Assembly (NCBI RefSeq): GCF_015999335.1
Contig: NZ_JAEACP010000015.1
Span: 44,486 to 108,485, forward strand
Length of the DNA: 64,000 nt
Direction: 5' to 3'
From: Tabrizicola soli
GTDB lineage: Bacteria; Pseudomonadota; Alphaproteobacteria; Rhodobacterales; Rhodobacteraceae
The notes beneath the pieces are model-generated. The model saw only the letters and a list, made by a program, of their open reading frames with translations. It did no database searches and was not told the DNA's origin. A program made the translations under genes and the position numbers. Positions 28,358 through 37,600 of this stretch are shown piece after piece; the stretch's first letter is position 1; each line of letters starts with the position of its first letter.

Positions 28358-28984
28358 CTATCGAAGCTTGAGCTTGTCGATCAGGCCAAGGGAGCGGCGG
28401 AGGACCGTGATGGCGGTGCCGATCACGATGATCCAGAGGGTCACGCTCAGGGTCCAGCCGGTTGCGTAGACGGCGGCGAGGACGGTGCCTGCGGTGAGGA
28501 CCGCCATGCGCTGCGGCTTGGCGAGGGGGCCGGAGAAGTCGGGCGGGAAGCCCTCGGCCCGGCCCAGTTCGCGGATATAGGCGGTGGCGATGGCGAGGCT
28601 CGCGGCGAGGAGGCCGAGGGCGGGCTGGTGGGCGGCAAGGCCGGCGCCCGCGAAGAGGAGGAGGTCGGAGACGCGGTCGGGGGCTTCGTTCCAGAACGGG
28701 CCGTCCTTGGCGCCGCGGCCAGCCTCGATGGCGACCATGCCGTCGATCAGGTTGCAGACGAGGCGGGCCTGAACGGTGGCGGCGGCGAGGATCAGGCAGA
28801 GGAATTGCAGGATGCCGCCGTGCGTCGAGAGGGCGAAGAAGGCAAAGCCGAGGGCGGCGAAAGCCATCGAGGCCTGCGAAATCTGGTTCGGGGTCAGGCT
28901 CTTGGCAACGGCCCAGGAGGCGAGCCGTGCCGCCCAGGCAGAGTTGCGCGAGGTCAGGGGGCGGCGGTTCTCGGCTTCGCTCAT
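28358..28984 (-). CDS. CDP-alcohol phosphatidyltransferase family membrane protein
   Basis: A protein of 208 residues with about five membrane helices. The family active site is visible around residues 78-107 as NLIDGMVA then GPFWNEAPDRVSD. Compared with the consensus D-x2-DG-x2-AR-x8-G-x3-D-x3-D, the first aspartate is Asn and the AR pair is changed, so activity or substrate may differ from PgsA or PssA. It is the last gene of a plsC-cdsA-CDP-alcohol operon, overlapping the cdsA stop by 4 nt. By context it would transfer the phosphatidyl group from CDP-diacylglycerol to an unknown alcohol. Confidence 0.8.
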   Translation of the reverse strand: MSEAENRRPLTSRNSAWAARLASWAVAKSLTPNQISQASMAFAALGFAFFALSTHGGILQFLCLILAAATVQARLVCNLIDGMVAIEAGRGAKDGPFWNEAPDRVSDLLLFAGAGLAAHQPALGLLAASLAIATAYIRELGRAEGFPPDFSGPLAKPQRMAVLTAGTVLAAVYATGWTLSVTLWIIVIGTAITVLRRSLGLIDKLKLR

Positions 28985-29925
28985 GTGGTGGACCAGAGCC
29001 AGCGGGTGACGTGGAAGAAGATCGGCGCGGCGAAGATCACGCTGTCGAGCCGGTCGAGGAAGCCGCCGTGCCCGGCGATCAGGTGGCCCCAGTCCTTGAT
29101 CCCCCGGTCGCGCTTGATGGCCGACATGACGAGGCCGCCGAAGAAGCCCATGAGGGTGATCAGCAGGCACATGCCGGCGGCCTGGAGCGGGGAGAAAGGT
29201 GTCATCCACCAGAGCGCGGTGCCGACGGCGCTGGCGGTGAGGGCGCCGCCGATCAGCCCCTCCCAGGTCTTCGAGGGTGAGAGGGTCGGGGCGACCCTGG
29301 TGCGGCCGACGAGCTTGCCCCAGACGTATTGCATGACGTCCGAGAGCTGCACGACGAAGATCAGATAGGCGATGAGGATGACGTTGCGACCCTCGAATCC
29401 CGGGATCTGGAGGTAGAGGAGCGCGGGGACGTGGCTTACGCAGTAGACGCAGATCATCAGCGCCCATTGCGTCTCGGAGACGCGGACGAGGAAGTCCCTG
29501 GTCGACCCATGCAGGGCCGAGACGACGGGCAGGAGGAGGAAGGCGTAGACCGGGATGAAGACCGAATACATGCCGTACCAGTCGGTCAGGACGAAGTAGT
29601 ACTGCAGCGGAAGCACGAGGAAGAAGCAGCCGAGGAGCGACCAGTGATCCGCGCGGTCGTAGCGGGTCAGCGTCAGGAACTCGCGCAGGGCGGCGAAGGA
29701 GGCCAGCGCGAAGAGAAGGACGACGCCGGGCTTGCCGACCAGGAAGGCAAGGCCAAGGAAGAACACCATGACCCACCAGGCATTGATCCGGGCGTTCAGG
29801 TTCTCGATCACCGGGTTGTCACCCCGGGGCGACAGGCGGCGGCGGAGAATCTCGCCCAGGGCGGAGGCCAGGACCAGGATGGCGGCGACGCCGGAGAGGA
29901 GCCAGAGAAGATGTGGCGAGGTCAT
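28981..29925 (-). CDS. cdsA: Phosphatidate cytidylyltransferase-like membrane protein
   Basis: A protein of 314 residues with about eight membrane helices. The CdsA signature near the C-terminus is clear: LSPSKTWEGLIGG (about 226) and KRDRGIKDWGHLIAGHGGFLDRLDS (in pieces, about 275-298), carrying the catalytic aspartates. It would make CDP-diacylglycerol from phosphatidate and CTP. It is probably not the main CdsA, which usually sits between uppS and dxr; here it lies between an acyltransferase and a phosphatidyltransferase, coupled at both ends by ATGA overlaps. Confidence 0.87.
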   Translation of the reverse strand: MTSPHLLWLLSGVAAILVLASALGEILRRRLSPRGDNPVIENLNARINAWWVMVFFLGLAFLVGKPGVVLLFALASFAALREFLTLTRYDRADHWSLLGCFFLVLPLQYYFVLTDWYGMYSVFIPVYAFLLLPVVSALHGSTRDFLVRVSETQWALMICVYCVSHVPALLYLQIPGFEGRNVILIAYLIFVVQLSDVMQYVWGKLVGRTRVAPTLSPSKTWEGLIGGALTASAVGTALWWMTPFSPLQAAGMCLLITLMGFFGGLVMSAIKRDRGIKDWGHLIAGHGGFLDRLDSVIFAAPIFFHVTRWLWSTT

Positions 29926-30569
29926 GGCTGGACCGGGGGCTGCAGTGACCGCAGCGCCTGCGCGGCGCGGGCGAGGAAGGCATCCTTGCCCTCGCCCTGG
30001 GTCAGGTGGAGGGGGGCGCCGAAGGTCAAGGTACAGATCAGCGGCACGGGGATGACCTCGCCCTTGGGCATGACCTTGTTGAGATTGGCGATCCAGACCG
30101 GGACAAGGTCCACCTCGGGGCGCGCCTTCGCAAGGTGGTAAAGCCCCGACTTGAACGGCAACAGCACCTCGTCCGAGCTGTTGCGCTTGCCTTCGGGGAA
30201 GAGGATCAGCGAGGCCCCCTGATCCAGCGCCGCGACCATCTGCGCGACGGGATCCTCGGTCCGCGCCTCGGGGCGGCGGTCGATCAGGACGGCGTTGAAG
30301 ACCTCGCGGCCGATGAAGGCGCGGAGCGGCGAGGTGAGCCAGTATTCCAATGCCGCGACGGGCCGGGTCGAGCGGCGCAGCGGCGCGGGCAGGACGGTCC
30401 AGAGGAGGACGAAATCGCCGTTCGAGGAATGGTTGGCGTAGTAGACGCGCTGGACGGGTATCGGCTCGATCCCCTGCCAGATCGCGCGCGGTGCGGTCAT
30501 GAACCGGGCAAAAAGGGAGATGGCCTGCCCGGTGACCCTTGCGGCGACGGAACGCAGGAGGTCTTTCAA
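29922..30569 (-). CDS. Lysophospholipid acyltransferase (PlsC-like)
   Basis: A protein of 215 residues of the 1-acyl-glycerol-3-phosphate acyltransferase family. The HX4D motif is NHSSNGD (His47, Asp52), and the FPEG block is LFPEGKRNSSDE (about residue 124). It lacks a long N-terminal membrane domain. It would acylate lysophosphatidate or a related lysolipid at the membrane. It is the first gene of the three-gene lipid operon, and cysE ends 6 nt upstream, so the operon may be read through from cysE. Confidence 0.87.
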   Translation of the reverse strand: MKDLLRSVAARVTGQAISLFARFMTAPRAIWQGIEPIPVQRVYYANHSSNGDFVLLWTVLPAPLRRSTRPVAALEYWLTSPLRAFIGREVFNAVLIDRRPEARTEDPVAQMVAALDQGASLILFPEGKRNSSDEVLLPFKSGLYHLAKARPEVDLVPVWIANLNKVMPKGEVIPVPLICTLTFGAPLHLTQGEGKDAFLARAAQALRSLQPPVQP

Positions 30570-30575
30570 GCCGGG

Positions 30576-31382
30576 TCACTCGCCCTGGAGGATCTGGTCC
30601 ATGGTGAGCGCCGGTTGCGCGCAGCCCGCCTTGCCCACCACCCTCGCGGGCACCCCCGCAACGGTGGAGTTCGGGGGAACGTCCTGCAGCACCACCGAAC
30701 CGGCCGCGATGCGTGAGCATCGGCCGACCGAGATGTTGCCCAGAACCTTGGCCCCCGCCCCGATCAGGACGCCATTGCCGATCTTGGGATGGCGATCTCC
30801 GTCCTCTTTGCCGGTGCCGCCGAGGGTGACCGAATGCAGCATCGAGACATTGTCACCGACGACCGCGGTCTCACCGATGACGATGGAATGGGCATGGTCG
30901 ATCATGATGCCCTTGCCGATCCGCGCGGCGGGGTGGATGTCGACGCCGAACATCTCGGATACGCGCATCTGGACGAAATAGGCCATGTCGGTCCGGCCGG
31001 TCTGCCAGAGCCAATGGCCGATGCGGTAGGCCTGCACGGCCTGATACCCCTTGAAGAAAAGGAGCGGCTGCATGAAGCGGTGGCAGGCCGGATCGCGCTC
31101 GTACACCGCCATGAGGTCGGAACGTGCGGCAGCTCCGATCTCGGGATCGGTCTCATAGGCCTGATCCGCGATCTCGCGCAGGATCTGCTCGCTCATCTCG
31201 CCCGAGGCGAGTTTCAGCGAGAAGCGATAGGCCAGCGCCTTCTCGAGCGTCGAGTGATGCAGGAGGCCGGAATGGATCAGCCCGCCGAGCAGGGGCTCGT
31301 TGCGGATGGCTTCGACCGCCTCTTCCCCGACCCGCCGCCAGACGGGATCGATTGCGGTCACCTTTGATCTGGTCTCGAGCAT
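30576..31382 (-). CDS. cysE: Serine O-acetyltransferase
   Basis: A protein of 268 residues. The N-terminal helical domain is followed by left-handed beta-helix repeats (about 150-230) with GVDIHPAARIGKGIMIDHAHSIVIGETAVVGD in pieces and MLHSVTLGGTGKEDGDRHPKIGNGV. The His pair in MIDHAH and HPKIG is expected in the active site. It makes O-acetylserine for cysteine synthesis. In Rhodobacter capsulatus a cysE gene also lies at the end of the gene transfer agent cluster, and the same neighbourhood is seen here. Confidence 0.95.
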   Translation of the reverse strand: MLETRSKVTAIDPVWRRVGEEAVEAIRNEPLLGGLIHSGLLHHSTLEKALAYRFSLKLASGEMSEQILREIADQAYETDPEIGAAARSDLMAVYERDPACHRFMQPLLFFKGYQAVQAYRIGHWLWQTGRTDMAYFVQMRVSEMFGVDIHPAARIGKGIMIDHAHSIVIGETAVVGDNVSMLHSVTLGGTGKEDGDRHPKIGNGVLIGAGAKVLGNISVGRCSRIAAGSVVLQDVPPNSTVAGVPARVVGKAGCAQPALTMDQILQGE

Positions 31383-31457
31383 GCGACCTCTCCTTGCTCC
31401 TCTCCTTCTAGCACAATCGGCAAGAGAGAGACGACTGGCAAAATGGGGATCATCCCA

Positions 31458-31742
31458 TCACCTTTCCAGATGCCGGACGAGCACAGCACAGGCCAGTTGC
31501 AGCGCCCGGAGGAATTGAGGATCGCAGAAGGTTTCGGGAGGAGGCGAAAGCCGCAGACAGCGCGCTGCGATGGAGCCATCCCCAAGCTGCGGATGCGGAC
31601 GTCCGTGGCGGTCGAGATACTCGGCAGCGGCCCGCGTTTCCGCAAGTATTCCGGCGGCAAGTCCGGGCCGGTCCTGTTCTGGCGCGGGCACCAGGACCCG
31701 CGCCAGAAGACAAAGCTCGCCAGCCGTGACCGGACGGATCAT
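31458..31742 (-). CDS. Hypothetical protein at the 3' end of the GTA cluster
   Basis: A protein of 94 residues whose ATG overlaps the stop of the GTA tail gene (ATGA), so it is translated from the GTA mRNA. It is Arg/Leu-rich and helical (ELCLLARVLVPAPEQ, FLRALQLACAVLVRHLER). There is no membrane helix or signal, and no family is recognised. It may be a late accessory gene of the particle or simply a co-transcribed host gene. No ribosome site beyond the coupling is obvious. Confidence 0.6.
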   Translation of the reverse strand: MIRPVTAGELCLLARVLVPAPEQDRPGLAAGILAETRAAAEYLDRHGRPHPQLGDGSIAARCLRLSPPPETFCDPQFLRALQLACAVLVRHLER

Positions 31743-34700
31743 GGCGCGACCTCGACAGACCGGAACGGCCCCGGCCCGAACTGCCGGGACAACTGGGCCA
31801 CCGCGATCCGGTAGGCCTCACCCACCCCGTCATGGAGCCGCTGCGCGGTGGTATAGGCAAAGCCTGGCGCCTGGGTCCCGTACTCCGCCACGACCGCATC
31901 GCCCTTAATGATCCGCACCAGATAGGCTTCCTCCTCCTCGCCCAGCGGCACCTCCGCCGATTGCCAGCTGTCGCCGTCGATCCGGGTCCGGCGCTTCCAA
32001 CTCGCCACCAGCGTCCCAGCCGCATCCGTTGCGGCCCGCAGATGCGCGACGGGATAGGGGCGCAGCCCGATGCCGTCGAAGGCCTCGATCCGCATCACGA
32101 CATTGGCGTCGTCATAGCCCCGCGCGGTCGAGCCGATCCGGTAGTGGCGGGCCAGGCCCCGGGCCGAAAGCGGCAGCTCGATCTGCGACAGCGCAAGATC
32201 GACCAGCACCAACGTGCTGCCGACGGGCCATTCCGGCGGCATCACCCCATCGGTCCCGGCCTGACCACGCAGTCGTAGCGAGAGCTCATAGGTGTCGGGC
32301 GCGACCAGCTGCGCTTCGGCGAACTGGAAGACTTCCCACTTGCCCGCCGACCCGTCGCCGATGGCCATGACGTTCGTCCCGTTCAGCACCGCGTCCCTGC
32401 TGGCGGAAGCAAGCTCACCCGCCGAGAGCCGCACCCGCAGCGGTTCTCCCCGATCCCAAAGCCCGACCGGAGCCGCCCGCAGCACGCTTTCGGTGAAACC
32501 GACCACCGCCGGCGCCGCCACCAGCCGGTTCAGCTCGTATCCGGCATCCGCGACCGCCGACCAGACGGCCACCGAGCCCGGCCAGGGATCCGAGGTCACC
32601 GCGACATGCGGCGCGTGCGGCACCTCGCCCCCCGTCAAGAGCGGCAGGTCCAGGAAAACCGGCAGCACCGGGACCGGCGCCACGAAATCCCGGATGGCGA
32701 TGGTGTCGTCGCCCGTTGCGGGCGTGTAGATACCCGGCTCGATCCGGACCGCCTCGATCAGCTGCGCCTCCGATTGCTCGATCCGGTCGATCCGGTAGCG
32801 CAGGCCCCGGTATTCGATCACATCTCCCGCCCCGACGCCCAGCCTTGACTTCGGCAGGGCGAAGCGCGCGGCATCGCGCGCCACCCGCGCCTCCGAGAGC
32901 CAGCGGTCCACGGTCGCCTGGGCCTCGGGCCGGGTCAGCGCCAGCGGCATTTCGGTCTGGGACACACCCCGCGCGACCTCGTCCGGGAACCGGGCCTCGG
33001 CCGAACAGGTCTCATAGCTCGACTGCGCATCGACAAAGCCGATGCGGACCTGCCCCGAGACCTCGACTTCAGCGGCGCGGGTCGTCTCGAAACTGCCGTT
33101 CATGTCGGGCAGCAAGACCAGATCGTCGTCATCGACCAGCCCGTCCACCCGCCCCGTCCGGTTGCGGAAGGCAAGCCTTCCGTCGCGCTCGATCACGTCG
33201 AAGCCGAAGGTCAGCATCAGCGGTTGCAGTGCCGCCCGCGCGCTGGTCACCTCGGCCTGCTGATACCCGCGCACCACGCCGAAAAGACCAGAGGTGTCCA
33301 CCTCCGCCAGGCCCGAGCCTTCGCAGATCTCGGCCACCACCTGGGCCAGCGGCTGGTTCGTCGCCCGGCCGTTCAGCCAGTGCCCCCGGCCATAATTGCC
33401 GCCATCGCTCCAAACCTCGACCTGGCCCGGAAACTCGGGGAAGGGCCGCGCATCCCAGGCCCAGGCATGGGCGCGGTCGAAATCGACCATCGGCCCGTCG
33501 TAAAGCAGGGACTGCGGGTTGTTCGCCGGATCCGTCCAGAAGGCCCGCATCGCCAGCAGATATTGCATCTGCATCAGGTCGTCGCGGCGGCCGCTGGACC
33601 AGGCCGGAAGGCCGGATTCCGAGGAGGCCAGGTCCAGGAAACGATTGGGCTGGTTCGTCCCCTTGTCGACCGCCGCGCAGCCGTATTCGGTAAAGCGGAT
33701 CGGCTTCGACCCCGGAACCCAGGCCGTCGGGGTCGCGCTGCGGACGCCCGCCACGCGATCATGGTGCAGGTTGGACCACCAGGACCGCAGGTCCTTGACG
33801 CGAAACACCCAATCCTCTCCGAACGCGCCATCGGTGATCGGCAACCGCTGTTGCGCCGCAGCGCCTTCGGGGCTGTCGTAGTACCAGTCGAACCCCTCGC
33901 CGCCCGCGATGTTGGCCTTCAGATAATCCAGGTCATGCACCGCCCCCCAGGCGGCATCCGCATGATCCTCGCCCTCCCGCCAGTCCGAGACCGGCATGTA
34001 GTTGTCGATCCCGATGAAATCGATCTCGGGATCGGCCCACAGCGGATCCAGGTGGAAATACACGTTCCCGTCGGCATGCAGGCCGAAGTATTCCGACCAG
34101 TCGGCGGCATAGCTGATCCGGGTCTCGGGCCCCAGGATCAGGCGCACGTCCCGGGCCAGTTGCCGAAATGCCTCGACTGCCGGAAAGCTGTCGCCTGCAC
34201 CGCGGATCTGGGTCAGCCCCCGCATCTCCGAGCCGATGCAGAACGCCTCCACCCCTCCCGCCGCTGCGCAAAGATGGGCGTAATGCAGGACGAACCGCCG
34301 ATCTCCCCAGTCCTGCGGGCCGGAATAGGAAACCGTTTCGCCTTGCACCGAGAAATGGCCAACCTCGGCCGCACCGAAGAAGGTCGCGACTTCCGCAGCC
34401 GCAGCGGCCGAGCGGTCCGGGCTCCCCTCGCGCCCCGGCGCGACCGACAACGTCACCCGCCCGCGCCAGGGCAGTCTCGGCTGTCCCGTGGCCCCGGTCC
34501 AGGGGTCCGGCAGGCTGTTGCCCTCGATCTGGTCCATCAGCAGGAAGGGGTAGAACATCACCTCCTTCCCCGCCGCCTTCAGCGCCCGGATCGCCTCGAT
34601 CACCGAGGCATCCGCCGGACTGCCGCCGTAGACCGATTTGCCCTCGACCTTCGGCACCTCCCCGGCCCCGGCGCGGGTGAGGCCCCCCGCCCGCCAGATC

Positions 34701-35632
34701 ATCGGAACGCCCTCGCGCAGTTTCTGTTCGACCTTCGGCCGTACGGCGCAGGCGCCGCAGCGCAGGTCGCTGCCGAACCAGGACACCACCAGCGAGACCG
34801 AACCCGCCATCGGCAGCTCGCTGTCCAGCTGTTCAAGGCTGGTCGCGAAATCCGTCATCCCCGAAGGCGAGTGCACGTTCGCCGAACGGTTGCGCCCCGG
34901 CGCCTCGGCATAATGCACCGCAGTCGTCGCCAGCCCATATTCCCCCGTCCCCGGAATCAGCGCCACCGCGCGAACCGCCGTGTCCAGCGTCGCCCCCTGC
35001 GCCACCGCCGGACCCTGGGCCGCGCGGACAACCTCGAAGTTGAACTGCGGCACCCTTTTGCCGTAGGGCGTCAGCTCCAGGTCCTCGATCACCACATAGG
35101 CCAGACCGCGATAGGCCGGCGCGCGGCCTGTCCCCTCGACCGCCTCGATCAGCGCATCGGGCAACTGCGTCTCGCTGCCGGGATAGACCCGCAGGTTCAG
35201 GTCGCTGGCCGAGATCTCGTTGCCATCCGCCCAGATCCGCCCCACCCGCAGGATCTCGCCCTCGCACAGCGCAATCGCCAGGCTGACCGAGTAGCTGTAG
35301 TCGTTGACCTTCGGCTTCGGCGCCCCCTTGCCCGAGCGTCGGCGCTGGACCGACTCCTTGAACTCGGTCGCCCAGATCACCTGCCCGGCCAGCCGCATCC
35401 GGCCCCAGACCTGCCCGATCGCCGCCCCCTCGCCCGCGCCGGTCAGTCGCAGCCGGTCGATGCGGCCCACATCCACAGGGTCGGACCCGGCGCCCAGGAG
35501 ACGCTGGTCGATCGCCCGGCCCAGCGTCGCGCCGATCGCCCGGCCGATGACCGCCCCCGAAAGGCCCAGCACCGTGCCGCCGAAACCCGCGCCGACGGCT
35601 GCACCGGCGGCCGAGAGAAGTAGAGTTGCCAT
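31739..35632 (-). CDS. GTA host-contact/tail-tip mega-protein (gp15)
   Basis: A protein of 1297 residues, matching RcGTA gp15 in size. The N-terminus is Gly/Ala-rich and hydrophobic (about 1-45). A TIM-barrel-like glycoside-hydrolase domain occupies about residues 430-760 (CIGSEMRGLTQIRG, ISYAADWSEYFG, DFIGIDNYMPVSDW). A phage-tail_3-like domain (about 800-960) and an rcc01698-like C-terminal region follow. In RcGTA this protein forms the tail tip and fibre and contacts the recipient surface. The ATG at 35632 overlaps the gp14 stop; a TTG one codon earlier is possible. Confidence 0.9.
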   Translation of the reverse strand: MATLLLSAAGAAVGAGFGGTVLGLSGAVIGRAIGATLGRAIDQRLLGAGSDPVDVGRIDRLRLTGAGEGAAIGQVWGRMRLAGQVIWATEFKESVQRRRSGKGAPKPKVNDYSYSVSLAIALCEGEILRVGRIWADGNEISASDLNLRVYPGSETQLPDALIEAVEGTGRAPAYRGLAYVVIEDLELTPYGKRVPQFNFEVVRAAQGPAVAQGATLDTAVRAVALIPGTGEYGLATTAVHYAEAPGRNRSANVHSPSGMTDFATSLEQLDSELPMAGSVSLVVSWFGSDLRCGACAVRPKVEQKLREGVPMIWRAGGLTRAGAGEVPKVEGKSVYGGSPADASVIEAIRALKAAGKEVMFYPFLLMDQIEGNSLPDPWTGATGQPRLPWRGRVTLSVAPGREGSPDRSAAAAAEVATFFGAAEVGHFSVQGETVSYSGPQDWGDRRFVLHYAHLCAAAGGVEAFCIGSEMRGLTQIRGAGDSFPAVEAFRQLARDVRLILGPETRISYAADWSEYFGLHADGNVYFHLDPLWADPEIDFIGIDNYMPVSDWREGEDHADAAWGAVHDLDYLKANIAGGEGFDWYYDSPEGAAAQQRLPITDGAFGEDWVFRVKDLRSWWSNLHHDRVAGVRSATPTAWVPGSKPIRFTEYGCAAVDKGTNQPNRFLDLASSESGLPAWSSGRRDDLMQMQYLLAMRAFWTDPANNPQSLLYDGPMVDFDRAHAWAWDARPFPEFPGQVEVWSDGGNYGRGHWLNGRATNQPLAQVVAEICEGSGLAEVDTSGLFGVVRGYQQAEVTSARAALQPLMLTFGFDVIERDGRLAFRNRTGRVDGLVDDDDLVLLPDMNGSFETTRAAEVEVSGQVRIGFVDAQSSYETCSAEARFPDEVARGVSQTEMPLALTRPEAQATVDRWLSEARVARDAARFALPKSRLGVGAGDVIEYRGLRYRIDRIEQSEAQLIEAVRIEPGIYTPATGDDTIAIRDFVAPVPVLPVFLDLPLLTGGEVPHAPHVAVTSDPWPGSVAVWSAVADAGYELNRLVAAPAVVGFTESVLRAAPVGLWDRGEPLRVRLSAGELASASRDAVLNGTNVMAIGDGSAGKWEVFQFAEAQLVAPDTYELSLRLRGQAGTDGVMPPEWPVGSTLVLVDLALSQIELPLSARGLARHYRIGSTARGYDDANVVMRIEAFDGIGLRPYPVAHLRAATDAAGTLVASWKRRTRIDGDSWQSAEVPLGEEEEAYLVRIIKGDAVVAEYGTQAPGFAYTTAQRLHDGVGEAYRIAVAQLSRQFGPGPFRSVEVAP

Positions 35633-36069
35633 CAATCGGCTCCTTCAGGAAAGGCGAACCGGGCGGCGATCCTGCGCCGCCAGGGCTGCGACAGCGGGCT
35701 TTCGACGACACCCTGCCCGCTATAGGAATGGATGAACCGGGCCTCAGTGCCGATTTCGGACTGGATTCCCAGATGCTTGGCGATACCGCCGCTCCGCATG
35801 CGGAACAGAAGCACATCGCCCGGCGCCTCCAGGGCCAGCGGCCTCTCGACCAGCCAGCGCCTCGCGGCCTCCAGCAGGACCTCGCGGCGATCGGGTTCGG
35901 CCCAGTCCTCGGTATAGGGCGGCACCGCCTCCGGCTCCTTGCCATGGATGCTGCGCCACAGGCCTCGCAACAGCCCCAGGCAATCCGCCCCGGCCCCCTG
36001 GGCGCTGGCCTGGTGCAGATAGGGCGTGCCGATCCAGCTCCGCGCCTCGGCCACGACAAGGCATGTCAC
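35632..36069 (-). CDS. GTA NlpC/P60-family cell-wall peptidase (gp14)
   Basis: A protein of 145 residues. The catalytic Cys30 is in GADCLGLLRG, and the His is in AKHLGIQ (about residue 95). The N-terminal WIGTPYLHQAS pattern is typical of phage NlpC/P60 tail peptidases. It should cut peptidoglycan peptides so that DNA can cross the recipient wall. It begins with GTG overlapping the stop of gp13 (GTGA). The length equals that of gp14 in known gene transfer agents. Confidence 0.88.
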   Translation of the reverse strand: MTCLVVAEARSWIGTPYLHQASAQGAGADCLGLLRGLWRSIHGKEPEAVPPYTEDWAEPDRREVLLEAARRWLVERPLALEAPGDVLLFRMRSGGIAKHLGIQSEIGTEARFIHSYSGQGVVESPLSQPWRRRIAARFAFPEGAD

Positions 36070-36962
36070 GTTCCACCCCCCGAGACCCTGCGCCCACCCG
36101 AATTGGGCCGCCCGGAGACCGGATAGGATGCCAGCCAATCCTCGCCGGGGATATGTGGAAAGCCCCTGAAATTCAGGAAGTTGGCGAACTTTTCCCGGCA
36201 GGTCCCGACCGCCTTGTCGCAGCCCGCGACCAGCCGCAGCTGATCGCCCGCCACGACTTCGGCCCCGATCGACTGCCACAGCTCGATCCGCCGTCCCCCG
36301 CCCGCAAGCCTGTCGCTCTTCACCAGCCCCACCAGACCCACGGCCGCGCCCGAGATCACCTCGAACCGGCCATGGGTGAACCAGCCATCGTCGAAGCCAG
36401 CGAAACCGGCGAAGCGGAACACGCGTCCGTCCTCGACCTCCTCCGCCGCCCTGACCGCGAAATACCCCGGCTGGCCGATCTGGAACCGACAGCGGCCATC
36501 GCCCAGCACGGCCGAGCAGCGCGGCAGATAGGCCTGCCCCTGCGGCTGGTTCAACACCTCGGTCAGCCCGCGCAACTCGGCCCGGAAACTGCCCCCCGCC
36601 CGCTCGATCTCCCCCAGCGAGCCGCGGAACTGCTCGATATGGTCCTCCGGCCTGGCCCAGTTGACCAGGAAGGCCCGCACCTCGGCCCCGTCGAACCGCC
36701 CCGTCAGGATATCCGCCTCGGTGATCGCCGCGGCGCTCAGCGCACCCATCGCCTCGGAATTGTCCACCGAAAGCCCCGTCGTCTGCTGCAGGGCCCGCGC
36801 CGTCATGCCGGTATCGGCCCGGCAGGTCACGCCCCGCAGCATCAGGTCGCGGTCGTGGTCGGTAAAGCCCAGCACCACCCCATCCCGCCGCGTCACCATC
36901 CAGGCCCGGCAAACCGTCGTCGCCCCGCTTTCCAGATGCCGATACAGGTCCCCTGCGCTCAT
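36066..36962 (-). CDS. GTA tail baseplate protein, DUF2163 family (gp13)
   Basis: A protein of 298 residues. The N-terminal part (GFTDHDRDLMLRGVTC, RALQQTTGLSVDNSEAMGALS in pieces) and the C-terminal AGCDKAVGTCREKFANFLNFRGFP segment, with conserved cysteines, are the marks of DUF2163 phage tail proteins. In RcGTA this is a baseplate hub component that binds a cluster through these cysteines. It overlaps gp12 (ATGA) and gp14 (GTGA). The function follows from position and family, not from a catalytic motif. Confidence 0.88.
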   Translation of the reverse strand: MSAGDLYRHLESGATTVCRAWMVTRRDGVVLGFTDHDRDLMLRGVTCRADTGMTARALQQTTGLSVDNSEAMGALSAAAITEADILTGRFDGAEVRAFLVNWARPEDHIEQFRGSLGEIERAGGSFRAELRGLTEVLNQPQGQAYLPRCSAVLGDGRCRFQIGQPGYFAVRAAEEVEDGRVFRFAGFAGFDDGWFTHGRFEVISGAAVGLVGLVKSDRLAGGGRRIELWQSIGAEVVAGDQLRLVAGCDKAVGTCREKFANFLNFRGFPHIPGEDWLASYPVSGRPNSGGRRVSGGGT

Positions 36963-37591
36963 AGCCGGATCTCCACCACCGGGACCGTCGGCACATCGCC
37001 CGCCTGGAACGAGGCGACCGAGGTCTGGATCGCATCCGTATCGAAGCGGACCGGCACGTCGAACTCGAACCCCGCCGTGATCCGCACCCCCAGATCCGGC
37101 GGCACCGCAAAGCTGATCTCGCCGGTCTCGACATCGACGTCGAACTCGACGCCCTCGACCTTCGGATCGCCCGCCAGCGCCACGGCCACCGTGCCCGCCA
37201 CCGGCTTCAGGATCGGCCGGACATAGCTCTGCAAGCCCGAGACATAGGTCTTCTGCAGCCGGAACACCGCCGTCTCCCCGTCGCCGATGCCGACCAGCTG
37301 GTCCTCCGGTCCCGGAGTGGCCGAGGGCGCACAGGACCGGAAATCGGACCAGTCCTTCCAGCGGAACCCGTGCAACTGCCCCGCCCGCGCCTCGAAGAAG
37401 GCGATCAGCACCGCCACATCGTCCAGCGAGCGCAGACCCACGCCCGCGTCGTAGCGCCTGCGCGAATGGGCCCAGGGGGTGTTCCGCTCCTCGAACCCGT
37501 TCGCCAGCGTGACGATCTCGGTCCGCCGCTCCGGCCCGCCGACCGAGCCGAAGCTCAGGTTCGCGGGGAAACGTATCTCGTGAAATGCCAT
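36959..37591 (-). CDS. GTA distal tail protein, DUF2460 family (gp12)
   Basis: A protein of 210 residues of the DUF2460 phage tail family, with the N-terminal FHEIRFPANLSFGSVGGPER and the central RAGQLHGFRWKDWSDF segment typical of it. Position 12 in the cluster and the length match the distal tail component of RcGTA. The stop overlaps the gp13 start by 4 nt. The gene begins 9 nt after the tape-measure gene. Confidence 0.88.
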   Translation of the reverse strand: MAFHEIRFPANLSFGSVGGPERRTEIVTLANGFEERNTPWAHSRRRYDAGVGLRSLDDVAVLIAFFEARAGQLHGFRWKDWSDFRSCAPSATPGPEDQLVGIGDGETAVFRLQKTYVSGLQSYVRPILKPVAGTVAVALAGDPKVEGVEFDVDVETGEISFAVPPDLGVRITAGFEFDVPVRFDTDAIQTSVASFQAGDVPTVPVVEIRL

Positions 37592-37600
37592 CGTCTTCCC

